From: Erigeron canadensis
Lineage: Eukaryota; Streptophyta; Magnoliopsida; Asterales; Asteraceae
DNA length: 64,000 nt
Assembly: GCF_010389155.1 (NCBI RefSeq)
Contig: NC_057764.1
Span: 37,084,275-37,148,274 of the forward strand
Direction of reading: 5' to 3'
The translations under genes were made by a program, and so were the position numbers. Each line of letters opens with the position of its first letter. The first letter of the stretch is position 1. The notes below the pieces were generated by a model that ran no database searches, was not told the origin of the DNA, and worked only from the letters and a program-made list of their open reading frames with translations. Shown piece by piece: positions 35,300 to 46,619 of the stretch.

Positions 35300-37167
35300 T
35301 GTAACATCCCAGTATTTTAAGGTAATAGAAAATTAACCATTTTTATAGTTTTGACATTTAATTAATTTCCTAGTATTTTGTTTTGAGTTAAGGAGTTAGT
35401 TTAGTTGGAACTTTAGTGGCTAGCGAATATTTTACCCATAAAAATGGAGATGAGACGTGGCTAGCAGGGAAAAGAGCCAGCCACTTAGTTTTGTGACTCA
35501 TGTTCTTCCACTCACTCTAAATCAACTCACTTTCTCATTATCTCCTCTCAAATCCTTCAAAATTCATGCAATTGAAACTTCAAAACTCAAAGTAAAGAAT
35601 TGTAATCCTGAAACAATAGCAATAATCATCTCCAATTGTATTAGAAATTGAAAGTTAGGATTTTCATTGAGGTGGTGGTGGCCGAAATTTTAAGGAAGAA
35701 AAGGGGGAAAAATTTCAATTTGAAAAACCTAATTTTTTGTCTCTCATTCTTGAGGTATTGATTCTCATAACCCTAGTTTTATTTGTTACTAAAATTTAGG
35801 GTTATTGATCTTAGAAATTGGGGGTTTTGTTATTGGAGATTTTCAATTAAAACCCTAATAAATTTGATTGATAAATGGATAATTGATTGAAAGAATTGTT
35901 GTTAATGAAAATCCCCTTTTGATTAGAATCTCATGGTGTTTGGCTAGTGATTATGAAATAAAACTTTATTTTGAGAATTTGGAATTTGTTGGAAAAGTGT
36001 TTAGTAGCAAAACACCATAATCTTAGAGTTGTTGAATGCAAGTAGATGTTTGTTAGAAGTTGAGTCATGGAACTCATAGATGATATGTGATTATTCTTGT
36101 ATAGGTGTTGAAGAATAAATTGTTAAACTTGTAGCCTTATAGTGTCAAGTAGCCAAATTGAGATGAGTGTATATGCATATAATCATGTTCTTGTTATTTG
36201 AGGTCATAGGTGGGTAAATTCCTATGACCCATTTGATAGTTGTTTGTTAGACTAGTAGGTGGGTAAATTTTTACTAGTCAATTTGTTTGCAAGAGCTAGT
36301 AGGTAGGTAAATTCCTACTAGCCAAATTGTCCATGGCCATGTTGAAAATGAATGTATGTTGTTTGATTTTTATGAAAAGGCTAGCTTGCTAGGCTTATAT
36401 GGTGCTTGATGCACAAAGTTGAAATGACATGATTATGATTATATGTGTATGCATTCACTAAGTGTAGCTTATGTTTTAGTTGTTTAACTCTTTTATAGGA
36501 GTTGGTAGTAGCAAGGGTAAAGAAGCGATAGAGTGAAGTTAGAATTGGAAGCTCTTGCCTTTTGGAAGGTTGACATTATGGATAATTTGGGTAGACGATC
36601 CTTTTGACCCGATTGGCTCTTGATACAGGTCTTGTTTGATGGAACAAGATCTATTTTTTGGTGTAAAACTTGATTTGATGTCATGTACCTAGTTAGTCGT
36701 TGTTTTTGCATGTTTTGCAAGTGTTTAGTTGATTAACGTTTGGGCCATCGACCCATTTCGTCAAGTCGAATAATTTGGTTTTCGGGTCGTGCTATATTTT
36801 TAGTCACAACGATGTGTATACATAACTTTTGTAAGGGCATGTCAGGTCTTGAGTGAAATGGATGTTTGAGTTGATTTTGTGAAGTCATGTCAGGAAAAAT
36901 GGATTTTTGGCAAAAAGTTTTTATGCAGTAAGTCCTACTGCGCCGCAGTGAGAGTCATCCAGGCTCACTACGCCGCAGTGGACTTTTGGTCAGTTTAAGC
37001 CGTGAGTTTCCACTGCGCCGCAATGGGTGTGTTTTGCCTCACTGCGCCGCAGTGGGGTCCTGTATATATAAAAATTTTTTTATTGGATTTCGATTAAAAA
37101 GGTTTGGGTTCTTATACATTCTTCATCTCGAAAAGCCGTATTTCTTGTAGTAACGTATGGGTATATA
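35300..37167 (+). mobile_element. Tekay-like Ty3/gypsy LTR (solo or truncated)
   Basis: It begins TGTAACATCCCAGTATTTT, the usual start of Tekay/Del-type chromovirus LTRs. It continues 1.8 kb without gag or pol. A TATA box (TATATATAAA, about 37064-37073) sits where an LTR promoter is expected. Just before it, four near-copies of the palindrome CACTGCGCCGCAGTG lie at about 36945-37055. CATTC occurs at 35295-35299 and at 37117-37121, a possible 5-bp target duplication, but a canonical CA end is not clear. A small Helitron begins at 37168. Confidence 0.55.
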
Positions 37168-37463
37168 TCTATACTCCTTACTAAAGCAAACCCTTCCCCC
37201 ATTTCAAATGATGATTTGATGTGCTATTTTACCCCTACCTTTCTATTGTCTATTTGTGTTTCCATAAATATCCTTATTTAAATAATTTATAATCTTCATT
37301 TTTAAATTTTGAAACATGTATATTATTTTCTTTACATCAATTACCTTTACATCAACAATTTACATCACTCGACGTTATTGTAACCACCACCGCCAGTTGT
37401 TGCTGTCATTATCACACTGCTAGCTACCACCACCGACACTTTATTGTGCGGAAACTTCTCTAG
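37168..37463 (+). mobile_element. Micro-Helitron, 296 bp
   Basis: The 5' TCTATACTCCTTACTAAAGC follows an A. The 3' part is ACCACC-rich with a small imperfect hairpin (CCGACACTTTATTGTGCGG) and ends CTAG (37460-37463) followed by T. It has no coding capacity. Confidence 0.7.
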
Positions 37464-37615
37464 TTATTTAATAATAAATGCCAAGCATTTAATTTAACAC
37501 TGTACAAAATATGAAATGACGTTGCCATAGTATAACCGTGTTAGTAAACTCAGAAATTTGTACGAAATGAGTAAAAGTACTTGAATTAAACGGCTCTCGT
37601 GTTGGTGTGTAATTA

Positions 37616-37963
37616 TCTATACTTCATTATAATAATTATCAACCCCTCATTTTTGAAAAGTGTTAAAATTTGGTTATATACAAAAGTACTAAATTACCTC
37701 TAGAAACACCCTCTATGGAAAAGGTTATTAGAGATTACCAAACTTGCCCTTAATGAATTAATTTACGCTTTATAACCTTATCTTGCTAATTTACATTCTA
37801 AGTCTCTATCTTTTAAAATATTTCCACTATCATCATTACATCAACTTACACGGTTACACCACTCGACACCAATTATTGATGTCATCACCACCCGTCACCG
37901 ACACCACTAAATTGTTATCGCCGTCACCGCCACCGCCACCGCATTACGCGAGTACCATGCTAG
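37616..37963 (+). mobile_element. Micro-Helitron, 348 bp
   Basis: The 5' TCTATACTTCATTATAATA follows an A. The 3' region is CACCGCC-rich with CCGCATTACGCG, then CTAG (37960-37963) followed by T. It is the same layout as the element 150 bp to the left and that at 46051-46277. Confidence 0.7.
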
Positions 37964-38502
37964 TTTACATCATATAAATCATGACTATTTTTATAAGATT
38001 GAGTAATGTTATTGTTATTGTTTTTATAAACTCTCGTGAAAAAATAAAAAGGAGAAGAAGAAAATGCATATGCTTACAGCTTACATACATTTTGTAAGGA
38101 AAAAGCAACACTTGATATTTAATTATGCGGTATATACAAATCTGTATTTTAATTAATTTCTATATAACTTTTCATGTTACAATCTGGCATTTAATTCACA
38201 AATCTTCTTGATGATGTGCATTAAAATCTTAAGATCCTTGATTTCTATATTGACTTAATAACGCATATGCCTTCTTCACTACGTGGAACTACGTTCAGAT
38301 TTTCACAATCTTCAAATTTAATAATTTGGAGTAACTACGTATATTTAATTGGTTGGGTTAAGCCACTATTTTCACAATCTTAACTACGTGAAAATCTTAA
38401 TAACTTTTCAGTTACAAAAAAGAGTAGTAGTGAGTATAACAAACGATATTCAACCCAAGAAAAATAAATATATTTTGACTACATTATATATTTTTGAAAA
38501 AG

Positions 38503-38781
38503 AATAAGTACCTGAAAATGTAATGAATTATGCACAAATGTTTATGTTATGTAATGAACTATTTGGATGTTTATTGTATGTAATGAACTTTCAAATCCAG
38601 GTTATTGACTGTATCCGACCAATCAAAAACTTACAAGTGTCAGCTTATATGGTTGTCACATATACACGGGTACAATCAATAACTAGAATCTGAAAATTCA
38701 TTACATATAATAAACATCCAAGTAATTCAGTACATAACATAAACATTTGTGTATAGTTCATTATATTCCTATATACTTATC
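38503..38781. mobile_element. Near-palindromic foldback MITE (279 bp)
   Basis: The two halves are reverse complements over about 130 bp (GTTTATGTTATGTAATGAA and GGATGTTTATTGTATGTAAT versus their inverses on the right). A 12-bp direct repeat TTTTTGAAAAAG flanks it (38491-38502, 38782-38793), probably a target duplication. Relatives lie near 11.3 kb and possibly 2.2 kb. Confidence 0.8.
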
Positions 38782-39006
38782 TTTTTGAAAAAGCCAAAGC
38801 TGAATCAAATTTTAAAACTATATACTCTTTGTATTTCATGCAAAATAGTTATTGCTTAAAGTTCACACGTAAGATCAATGTATTACTCTATTCGTTCCAC
38901 AAATATGTCTCAACAATAAAAAAAAATACATGACAATACATATGTCATAAATGAACTTCTTAAATTTTTTATTTTAATTATTGTATTTAAGACAAACTTT
39001 TGTAAA

Positions 39007-39385
39007 TAAGAAAGATGCCCGCACAATACAACGGTGGCGGCAACAACAGCTGGTGGTGACGACAGTGGTAATAACGATGTGGTTATTAATGTAAAAATAA
39101 TTGCTACAAAGGGTAGCGTAGTTAATTTATGGCTTAGAAAATTTATGTTGTAAATAATTTTATTAAGAATATTATAATCGTATTAGATAAAAATATATTA
39201 ATTAGCGAATAAATGAGAGAGGTGGTTTGGATAAATATGATTGAAAAATATATTAGGGATATATTGGTTAAATGTAGTGTGGTCGTGTGGGTTATGAATG
39301 TGTTAAAATTTAAGGGTATTTTTGGTATTTTAAAAATAGAAAGTTGAAAAGAGGATGTGTAATTTGTTTTATAAATGAGTATAGA
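39007..39385 (-). mobile_element. Small Helitron, minus
   Basis: On the minus strand it starts TCTATACTCATTTATAAAAC after an A and ends in a CCGCCACCG segment with TTGTGCGGGCATCTTT and CTTA at 39007-39010, a variant of the CTRR terminus. Confidence 0.5.
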
Positions 39386-39475
39386 TGTATATTAATAATA
39401 ATTAATATACCAACGAGCAAATAGCTCAATATTACAAGGTATATCATACAAGTCTCTTAGTAATGCAACATTCCA

Positions 39476-40409
39476 AAAAAACTGACTTTCAGCAACGACA
39501 AAATTCGTAGGAAAACGCTATCAACGAATAATTTCCGACCAAAATTTTCTGTCGGTAAAACCCACCTCAGAAACATTTCCCGACCATATTTTTTTCTAAT
39601 GAATTTTGTCGTTGGAAATTCATTGCTAAATCAAATCTGAATTTGATTAAAAAACATTAAAAGAGTTGTATATTTTATCGGAAAACCAAAAGTTTACCGA
39701 CAGATTTCGTATATGTATATTATTATTTTAATAATTATTAAAGCATATAGTAATGTATTTGTTTTAAAACTATTTGAGATACCTTAAATTTAAATAATTT
39801 TAATAACTTTTATAGAAAATTCGTAGGAAACTGTCTAGATTTTCGACGAATTAACTAGGAATTATCTTATCTTTTTATAAGCAAAGTGTTTTCGTTGGAA
39901 ATTAATTGGAAATAATTATATTTTCCTACGAATTTCTAATAAGACTTATAAAACATACTAGATTTTAATTGTTCCAAAAAAAAAAATTCGGCAGAAATTC
40001 ATTAACACATTAATTTCGGTTTCGACATGTTTATGACGAATCTTTTTCTTTTTTTATAACTTTTGGAAAATACATATATTTCGTCATAAATTCCTTACAA
40101 AATTAAATGTTTCCTACAGATTTCCGAGGAAATGTTTTATTCGAAATTAATTAATATTTAAACTAAACGTTTCTAAGGTATTTTCGACAAAAAATAGTTT
40201 TAACATTAATTCCTCGGTATTTTGTTGCTAATGTGTGTATTTCAGTGTCGAAATTCCAACGATAATTAGTTTGTGGTAAATTCGTAGTAAATTTGTCACT
40301 AATGAGACAGTTTTTTATTCATGTTTTGTTTATTTGAAATTCATCAGTAAATCCTTGAAAAATTTCCGACCAAAAAAATTCGTCGATGATGCCCAGTTTT
40401 CTAGTAGTG
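39476..40409. mobile_element. CACTA-like (En/Spm) non-autonomous element
   Basis: The right end reads, inverted, CACTACTAGAAAACTGGGC, a typical CACTA terminus. The interior is packed with direct and inverted variants of TTCGTCGGAAAT / TTTCCGACGAA, as in subterminal repeats of such elements. The left end (TAGTAATGCAAC, then AAAACTGAC) is degraded, so that border is approximate. It has no transposase. Confidence 0.55.
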
Positions 40410-40915
40410 CAAGACCCAAGTTCGAGTTTTGCTGAGCGAAGAAGGTTTTATCCAAATTAAATGTTGTGTCTTAGGCAGGTTAATTGGGGATCTCTAGCAC
40501 AGACCTAGTTAACATAACGTAAACTATATTATCTGTTGCGAGCAATTGATTCACACTTTTCAAAAAAAAATATATAAAAAATATAATAAGTAAAATACAT
40601 AATAATTAATTGATTCTAAAATTTTGGATAACTATTTTGAAACAAACAAGTTAAAAAAATATATGATATTAAAAATAAAACGAAGAAACACCTCTTTTGT
40701 TAATATTGTAACGTCAGTAGTAACATACTAGGACTAGTGCAGACAATAACAATATATCTTATGGAATATGAAATAGTTTTCATTTTCTATATATTTTTAT
40801 ATCTATTTCAGGTCAATTATTTTTTTCAATCCCTTTGGCAATACATATTATATTCCATACATTTTAAGCAAGTTTTTATTCTCACAATTTCATGTATATG
40901 TGTAAAAAAAATAAA

Positions 40916-41880
40916 TTAGATAGATGCTCGTATGATGCGACAGTAGTGGTGGTAAATAGGGGTGAACAAAAACCGAAAAACTCCGATAAAACCGAATCGG
41001 GAAAACCGAAAACTGAACGAAATCCATTGGTTTGGTTTTCGTTTTCTAAAACCGAACGGATCGGTTCAGGTTTCGGTTTCATATGTCAAAAAACCAATCA
41101 AAAACCGAACCGAACTAAATATATTTTAAATTATTTTATATTTTTTATCACATTACATTTATATTTATTACTTACAATTTATAAATATGTTAATATATTT
41201 AATCTTTTTATATTTTTAATCTACAAATTTATACAAATGTATATTTGTAATAAAAAAATGCAGTAAAAATAATTCGTTTTATAAAAGTTATACAAATTTT
41301 AACACTTAAAAAATATAATTAGTTATTAAAAAGCTTCTCTGTATTTGAGTTTTTATATCATATTTTTTTTCTTAACAATTGAAAGTTAAATTTATAATAT
41401 ATATAAAAACTTCAAAAAAAAAATTATCAAAAAAACCAAAAAAAAAAAACGAAACCGATCCAAACCGAACCGTAAAACCGAGAAACCGATCCGAGCAAAA
41501 ACCGAATCCAATGGTTTTGGTTTTCTAAAAACCGAATGGATCGGTTCGGGTTTCAGTTTTAAGCAAAAACCAACCCATACTCACCCCTAGTGGTAACAAC
41601 AATATGGTGTTGACGGCGACGGGTACGTGGTGATGATAGTGGCGTCAAGTAATGTATATTATTGATATAAAAATAATGGATGTAAAATGAATGGTGTTAT
41701 AATTTTAAGAGTTAATTAAGCGATAGTTGTAAATATATTTATAATTATATTTTTGGTAGATCATATGTTTCCTTTGTTAAGAATGATGATAGATTAAGGG
41801 AATTTTGGACCTACAAATTATTAATAGCTTAAAAAATTTATAAAAAAGGGAAAAAAAGTACTTTATATACCATTGTATAT
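40916..41880 (-). mobile_element. Helitron remnant (minus) carrying a hAT MITE
   Basis: A minus-strand 3' terminus is visible at 40916: GTCGCATCATACGAGCATC then CTAA followed by T. The GC-rich tail continues on the far side of the nested hAT element (GACGGCGACGGGTACGTGG, about 41610). The 5' end was not located; the right border is only the limit set by the next element. Confidence 0.4.
40957..41589. mobile_element. hAT-type MITE rich in AACCGAAC
   Basis: The ends are TAGGGGTGAACAAAAACC and CACCCCTA, flanked by GTGGTAAA (40949-40956) and GTGGTAAC (41590-41597), an 8-bp target duplication with one mismatch. Both arms carry CCGAACGGATCGGTTC repeats; the middle is AT-rich. The 124-codon ORF across it is incidental. 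Confidence 0.8.
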
Positions 41881-42029
41881 ATTATACTAGGTCTTTTACC
41901 CGCACGATGTGCGTGTGGTAAAAAAGTTGAAAAAAAAAGTAAAGATTGTAAATATTTTTAATATTAAAAATCCGTATAAAACATAAAAAGAAAATGGTTT
42001 CTCACCCATCGAATAAGAAAATTATTTGG

Positions 42030-42920
42030 AATAAGAAAAAGGATAAAAACACAAATTATAGGTTTTCATAAAAAGTTATATGTTTTTGATAAATAAATAC
42101 TTTCCAAATTTAAAAATATATGTTAAGTTTATATCTGTTTTAGTTTTGGTATGTGATTTGATTATGTTATTTTTTTTAATGTATGTGCTTTAATTTTGAT
42201 ATGGGATTTGATTTTGTTATTTTTTCTTATAATTATGTGTATATAAAGTTTTAATTTAGTTTAATGTACTTGTAGGGAATCCTACGTATATCCAAAGTTA
42301 AACTATTATATTTTTAATTTTGTATTTGTATATTAGTCTTTATTTTAATATTTAAATTCTTTTTTGACATATATAAATAAGATAAATATTGTAAAAAATT
42401 ATGGAGATGACACATATGATATAATCCTAGGTGGCAATGTTTTAAAATAGGTTTAATTTTGAAGAGGGCTTTAAAACGCTAGGATTCTTACTCTTTTAAT
42501 AAGAAAAAGGATAAAAACACAAATTATAAGTTTTCATAAAAAGTTATATCTTTTTGATAAATAAATACTTTCCAAATTTGAAAATATATGTTAAGTTTAT
42601 ATCTGTTTTAGTTTTGGTATGTGATTTGATTATGTTATTTTTTTTAATGTATGTGCTTTAATTTTGATATGGGATTTGATTTTGTTATTTGTTCTTATAA
42701 TTATGTGTATATAAAGTTTTAATTTAGTTTAATGTATTTGTAGGGAATACTACGAATATCCAAAGTTAAACTATTATATTTTTAATTTTGTATTTGTATA
42801 TTAGTCTTTATTTTAATATTTAAATTCTTTTTTGACATATATAAATAAGATAAATATTGTAAAAAAATTATGGAGATGACACATATGATGTAATCCTAGG
42901 TGGCAATGTTTTAAAATAGG
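42030..42920. repeat. 468-bp tandem duplication
   Basis: Copy A spans 42030-42497. Copy B starts at 42498 with the same AATAAGAAAAAGGATAAAAA and runs to 42920, where a solo LTR interrupts it; its last about 40 bp resume at 44397-44436. By eye the copies differ at only a few positions. Confidence 0.85.
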
Positions 42921-44391
42921 TGATGTGTCATATTTTATACCATTTCCCACGTGATTTTAGAACCAATTATTCGTCATTTTGATAGTTTTATATCCAACTT
43001 TCGATGCTTTGAAGGTGTGTTAAGTGTTTTCAGGTTGGAAATTGATTAGAAGAATGAATTGGTTGAGTTCGATGATATATAGAAGAAATGGGAGGAAGAT
43101 TCGGTTGAAATCGAGCGAAAGACGAAGGAAACGAATCCTGGAGTTTGTAACTCCCGTTACTGGAGTAATGGCCATTACAAAGGAAAATCATGAAACTCCT
43201 GTAACTTGCAGTTACTGGAGTAACGGCAGTTAGTTTTTCAAAGGAGTGTAACGGCAGTTACAAGGGAAGTTCAAAGGTAACGGCCATTACTCCACTAACG
43301 GCAGTTACACGCGAATTTTGTATATATAGACGATTAGGGTTCTGCTTTGAAGGACGAATTCTTGGCAAATTTTGATAGTTTCTCATACTTAGGAATATTT
43401 TGGGAGCAAACAAGTGATTAGGGTTTCGCCTATTTTCAGCTTTGGATTGTAATCATCATTGCTACCGGATTATCGTCATTCATTTGGTATAATATGATTT
43501 CCTCTCTATTTGTTTGTTCTTGTGTTTTTAATATGAATAGCTAAATTTTTAGCACCCGCTTGGGTAGTAAGCATGTCATAGGGTCGAATTGATGTTGCTT
43601 GTGAATGTTGAACAAGGTTTATATGTTTAATCGAAGATCCACATTTATTTGGATTTAAATATTGTTTTCAACTTTTATATTAATTGATTGATAATTGTAA
43701 TTAGAAGTTCGGGAGAAATCTATGTCATTGTCAATTGATTTATGAAATGGTTAATCGGTCTATAATTAACCTGAAATCGTTGGAGTTCGGGAGAAATCAA
43801 CGATAAAGATTAAAAACAATTAAATTCATTTTGAATGTGTAAACGTCTATGATAGAGGGATCTGATTAGGCGAATAAGCAGTTCGGGAGAAAGCTTTCAA
43901 AAGATTAAATCATAAAATCAACTCAGGAATTTAATGCTTAACTGTTTAGAGGAGAAATTAAGTGCGGGAGCAATAATTATGTTTTGAGCAGTTGAAGTTT
44001 CAAGTATAACGGGAGTTCATCTTGTCTACTTTTTGAGTCGTTCAACAAATGCAAGTAATATTTAGACCCGATGATTGACATGTGAGCTGATCCAAGTAGG
44101 TGTTCATTTCTAAATCTGTGTTAAGATTCAATCAATCAAATACTCTTTGCGATTAATCCTACGGGATTACTGACTTTCTTCACTAACTTTGCAACGTGAC
44201 AATTCGGTCACAAAACCCCCCTTTTATCTGAATCATTTTATTGTAACAATTGCTTATTAAGTCCTTGTGTTCGACCTCGGTTTACCAAGTCAACTATATT
44301 GCATACGAACGGGTTCACTGCCCGCAAGTGTGTAGTAGTCAGTAACTAGGTATTTCGTGTTCATAAATTTAAGACTAGAAAATACACATCA
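42921..44391. mobile_element. Solo LTR, 1471 bp, with 5-bp target duplication
   Basis: It starts TGATGTGT and ends ACACATCA (TG...CA with an 8-bp perfect inverted end) and is flanked by ATAGG on both sides (42916-42920, 44392-44396). No internal retroelement genes or second LTR are present, so it is a solo LTR left by recombination. A TATA box (TATATATAGA, about 43320-43329) is preceded by a cluster of TAACGG/CAGTTA motifs. The 69-codon ORF at 43024 is incidental. The lineage is not determined. Confidence 0.88.
43147..43312. promoter_or_regulatory. Cluster of Myb-like core motifs in the solo LTR
   Basis: At least eight copies of TAACGG or CAGTTA-type words lie in about 165 bp just upstream of the LTR TATA box. 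Such words are core sites of plant R2R3/R1R2R3 Myb factors. The motifs are seen directly; regulation by Myb factors is inference. Confidence 0.45.
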
Positions 44392-44464
44392 ATAGGTTTA
44401 ATTTTGAAGAGAGCTTTAAAATGCTAGGATTCTTACTCTTTTAATATATATATATATATATATA

Positions 44465-44855
44465 TAGGGGGACAATCAAATAAAAACAGTTTTAAAATAA
44501 GAACGGTGAGAACACTTAAAAAACATCATTTTGATGCATTAAAAGTCCATAAAACTAACATAGTGCTTAACTAATTATCATTATTTAAGTGTTTAACAAC
44601 ACATTGATCTGTCAAAATCGAAAAAATCATGTTTTTTAGTGGATGCATTATTTTGAAGAATATGCATCCAAGATGGATGCTCAAAACAAAAAACATGATT
44701 TTCTTGATTTTGACAGGCCAATGTGTTGTTATACACTTAAATAATGATAATTAGTTAAGCACTATGTTAGTTTTATAGACTTTTAATGCATCAAAATGAT
44801 GTTTTTTAAGTGTTCTCACCGTTCTTATTTTAAGACTGTTCTCACTGGAATGTTA
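44465..44855. mobile_element. Foldback MITE inserted in a TA microsatellite (copy 1)
   Basis: The two arms of nearly 180 bp are almost perfect reverse complements (GTGAGAACACTTAAAAAACA, ATTTTGATGCATTAAAAGTC and others), with a loop around TGGATGCATTATTTTGAAG. Both sides are (TA)n tracts (about 44443-44466 and 44860-44883). A second copy is at 57808-58185. Confidence 0.8.
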
Positions 44856-44883
44856 CCTTATATATATATATATATATATATAT

Positions 44884-46050
44884 GCATTTTATTTGGTATA
44901 AAATACTCGCACATAACAATGTTTTTTTTATTCACAAAAATGATAGGCAGGGGAATATAAAATATAGTTTCAACAAATAGGGTATATAATTAAATTGTTT
45001 CCACCTCTCATAAAGGTATTATATTTTAATATTTAGTAAATACATATGGAATAATAATAATCTGAATAATCCCAATAAATGTCACATAATAATCCCAATA
45101 AACGTACATAAAAAAAATCTCTATCTTGTATATCAAAAACTCACCTTTTTTAAAATAATTTTATAATAAAATTATTAACGAAACCCTATTCTAATTTTTT
45201 TTACAAGTTTTTTACTATTTGACAATTTTATCTTATTTTTTTAAAAAATGATTTCGTTTCATTTGAGTAGTTATATAAGTTTTTTATATCTATGTCATCA
45301 AAATATAGTTTGTGTTAATTTTGGAACTTTTAATTTGTAGCCATAAAACTGATCTACAAATGACGATTTTCCTACATATATTCGAGTAACAATTTGCCTA
45401 TCATCATGATAGATGTTTAGAGTACGTCACAAACATAATTGCACATTAATTTATGCTTTACAAGTGACCCAAAAATAAAAAGCGTCTCGTATGCCAACCA
45501 TATTTTTGGTAACCCGACCAGATTATTAATGATAGGGGGCCCGCTTTTACTTTACCAGATTTGTCATTACAGACATGGAGCCCCACACTTTTTTGGAAGG
45601 ATATGGTTGAGATACCAAAAACTTTGGTTGGGATACACCATCCGAAATAAAATGTCTAGATTCCGTCTAGCGGCGACAAAGCATTTTCAATTTGGAATTA
45701 TCAAACTATTTTCATACTAAATTACTAACAAGCTTAATTAAGGGCATGTAATTTTAAGTGTATATTTTGTGAGGTTGTTCATTATTTTTAAACTCAATAA
45801 ATAATCAAAAATAATACTAGAGAAATAGATTAAGATATTATGACCCATATAGCTCCGCCACTAATTCAGTGCTTCCACCCACTAATATTACTATTAATAA
45901 ATTAGTTTCTAATAATTTAATATTATTGTTACTATACTTTTCTATAACCCCTTATAAAACATATTCACTTTTCTTATTTTAAGAAAATCAATACTTTTTT
46001 TATACCAAAAATATCCTTATTTCTTAATCCTAATTCTCCTGTACACCTAA
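44884..46050. other. Gene-free region with a dispersed inverted-repeat element
   Basis: About 45488-45645 matches, inverted, the interior of the short element at 28799-28888 (GACCAGATTATTAATGA). The 93-codon ORF at 45439-45720 falls on it and is not considered a gene. Confidence 0.4.
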
Positions 46051-46277
46051 TCTATACTTTTATAGTACTATTTAATAAATGAAACAACCCTCTCTTTATA
46101 AGTTATGGATGGATTATTTAAAATATCATTAATGATTAAATTACAATATCAGTCATTTATTTAAAATATTTCTATTAACCTTTTACATCAATTACCTTTA
46201 CACTAATTATCTACACCACCACACCGTTGCCAACTTGCCGCTAAAACCACCGCCGCATTACGCGTGTATCGTGCTAG
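46051..46277 (+). mobile_element. Micro-Helitron, 227 bp
   Basis: The 5' TCTATACTTTTATAGTACTA follows an A. The 3' GC-rich tail has CCGCCGCATTACGCG, then CTAG (46274-46277) followed by T. It is the shortest of the Helitron family in this window. Confidence 0.7.
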
Positions 46278-46619
46278 TTACCATAATAATCATAGTAAAT
46301 AATAAGAAAAATGATAATAACAACCCACTAAAACCTCATTACATACTTAAAAACTTGTAAATTATATATTAAAAACTGTTATCTGAATTTTCTAACAGCA
46401 AGATACAAATTTTAATGAACCAAAAATAATTACTATATATACTAAAAAGCATGAATCGGTTTGCGTGCGCCACACATTTTCAACACTTTTAGTCCCTGTC
46501 GTTAAATTTGTTGCAGAAATGGTCCTCATCAGCTAACGGCTGTTAATTTGTTCCTGCAATTATAGTCCATGTCATTAAATTTGTTACAACAATGGTCCCT
46601 ATCAGCTAACTTTAACCTT

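Larger units (their letters stand above)
41887..44436 (-). mobile_element. Helitron (minus) with internal tandem duplication and LTR insertion
   Basis: The minus-strand 3' end is CACGCACATCGTGCGGG, then AAAAGAC and CTAG (41887-41890), then T. The 5' end on the minus strand is probably the TATTAAAAGAGTAAGAATCC next to a TA repeat near 44436. Inside are a 468-bp tandem duplication and a solo LTR (42921-44391), so the original element was about 0.6 kb. Confidence 0.5.

Noticed and set aside
40892..41266. ORF of 124 codons
   Set aside because: It runs through the AACCG repeats of a hAT MITE and the Helitron tail.
44465..44855. MIRNA gene reading of the foldback hairpins
   Set aside because: The arms are too long and uniformly paired, and the sequence is multi-copy, fitting MITEs better; no known mature miRNA was recognised.
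45439..45720. ORF of 93 codons
   Set aside because: It coincides with a dispersed inverted-repeat element also found near 28.8 kb.
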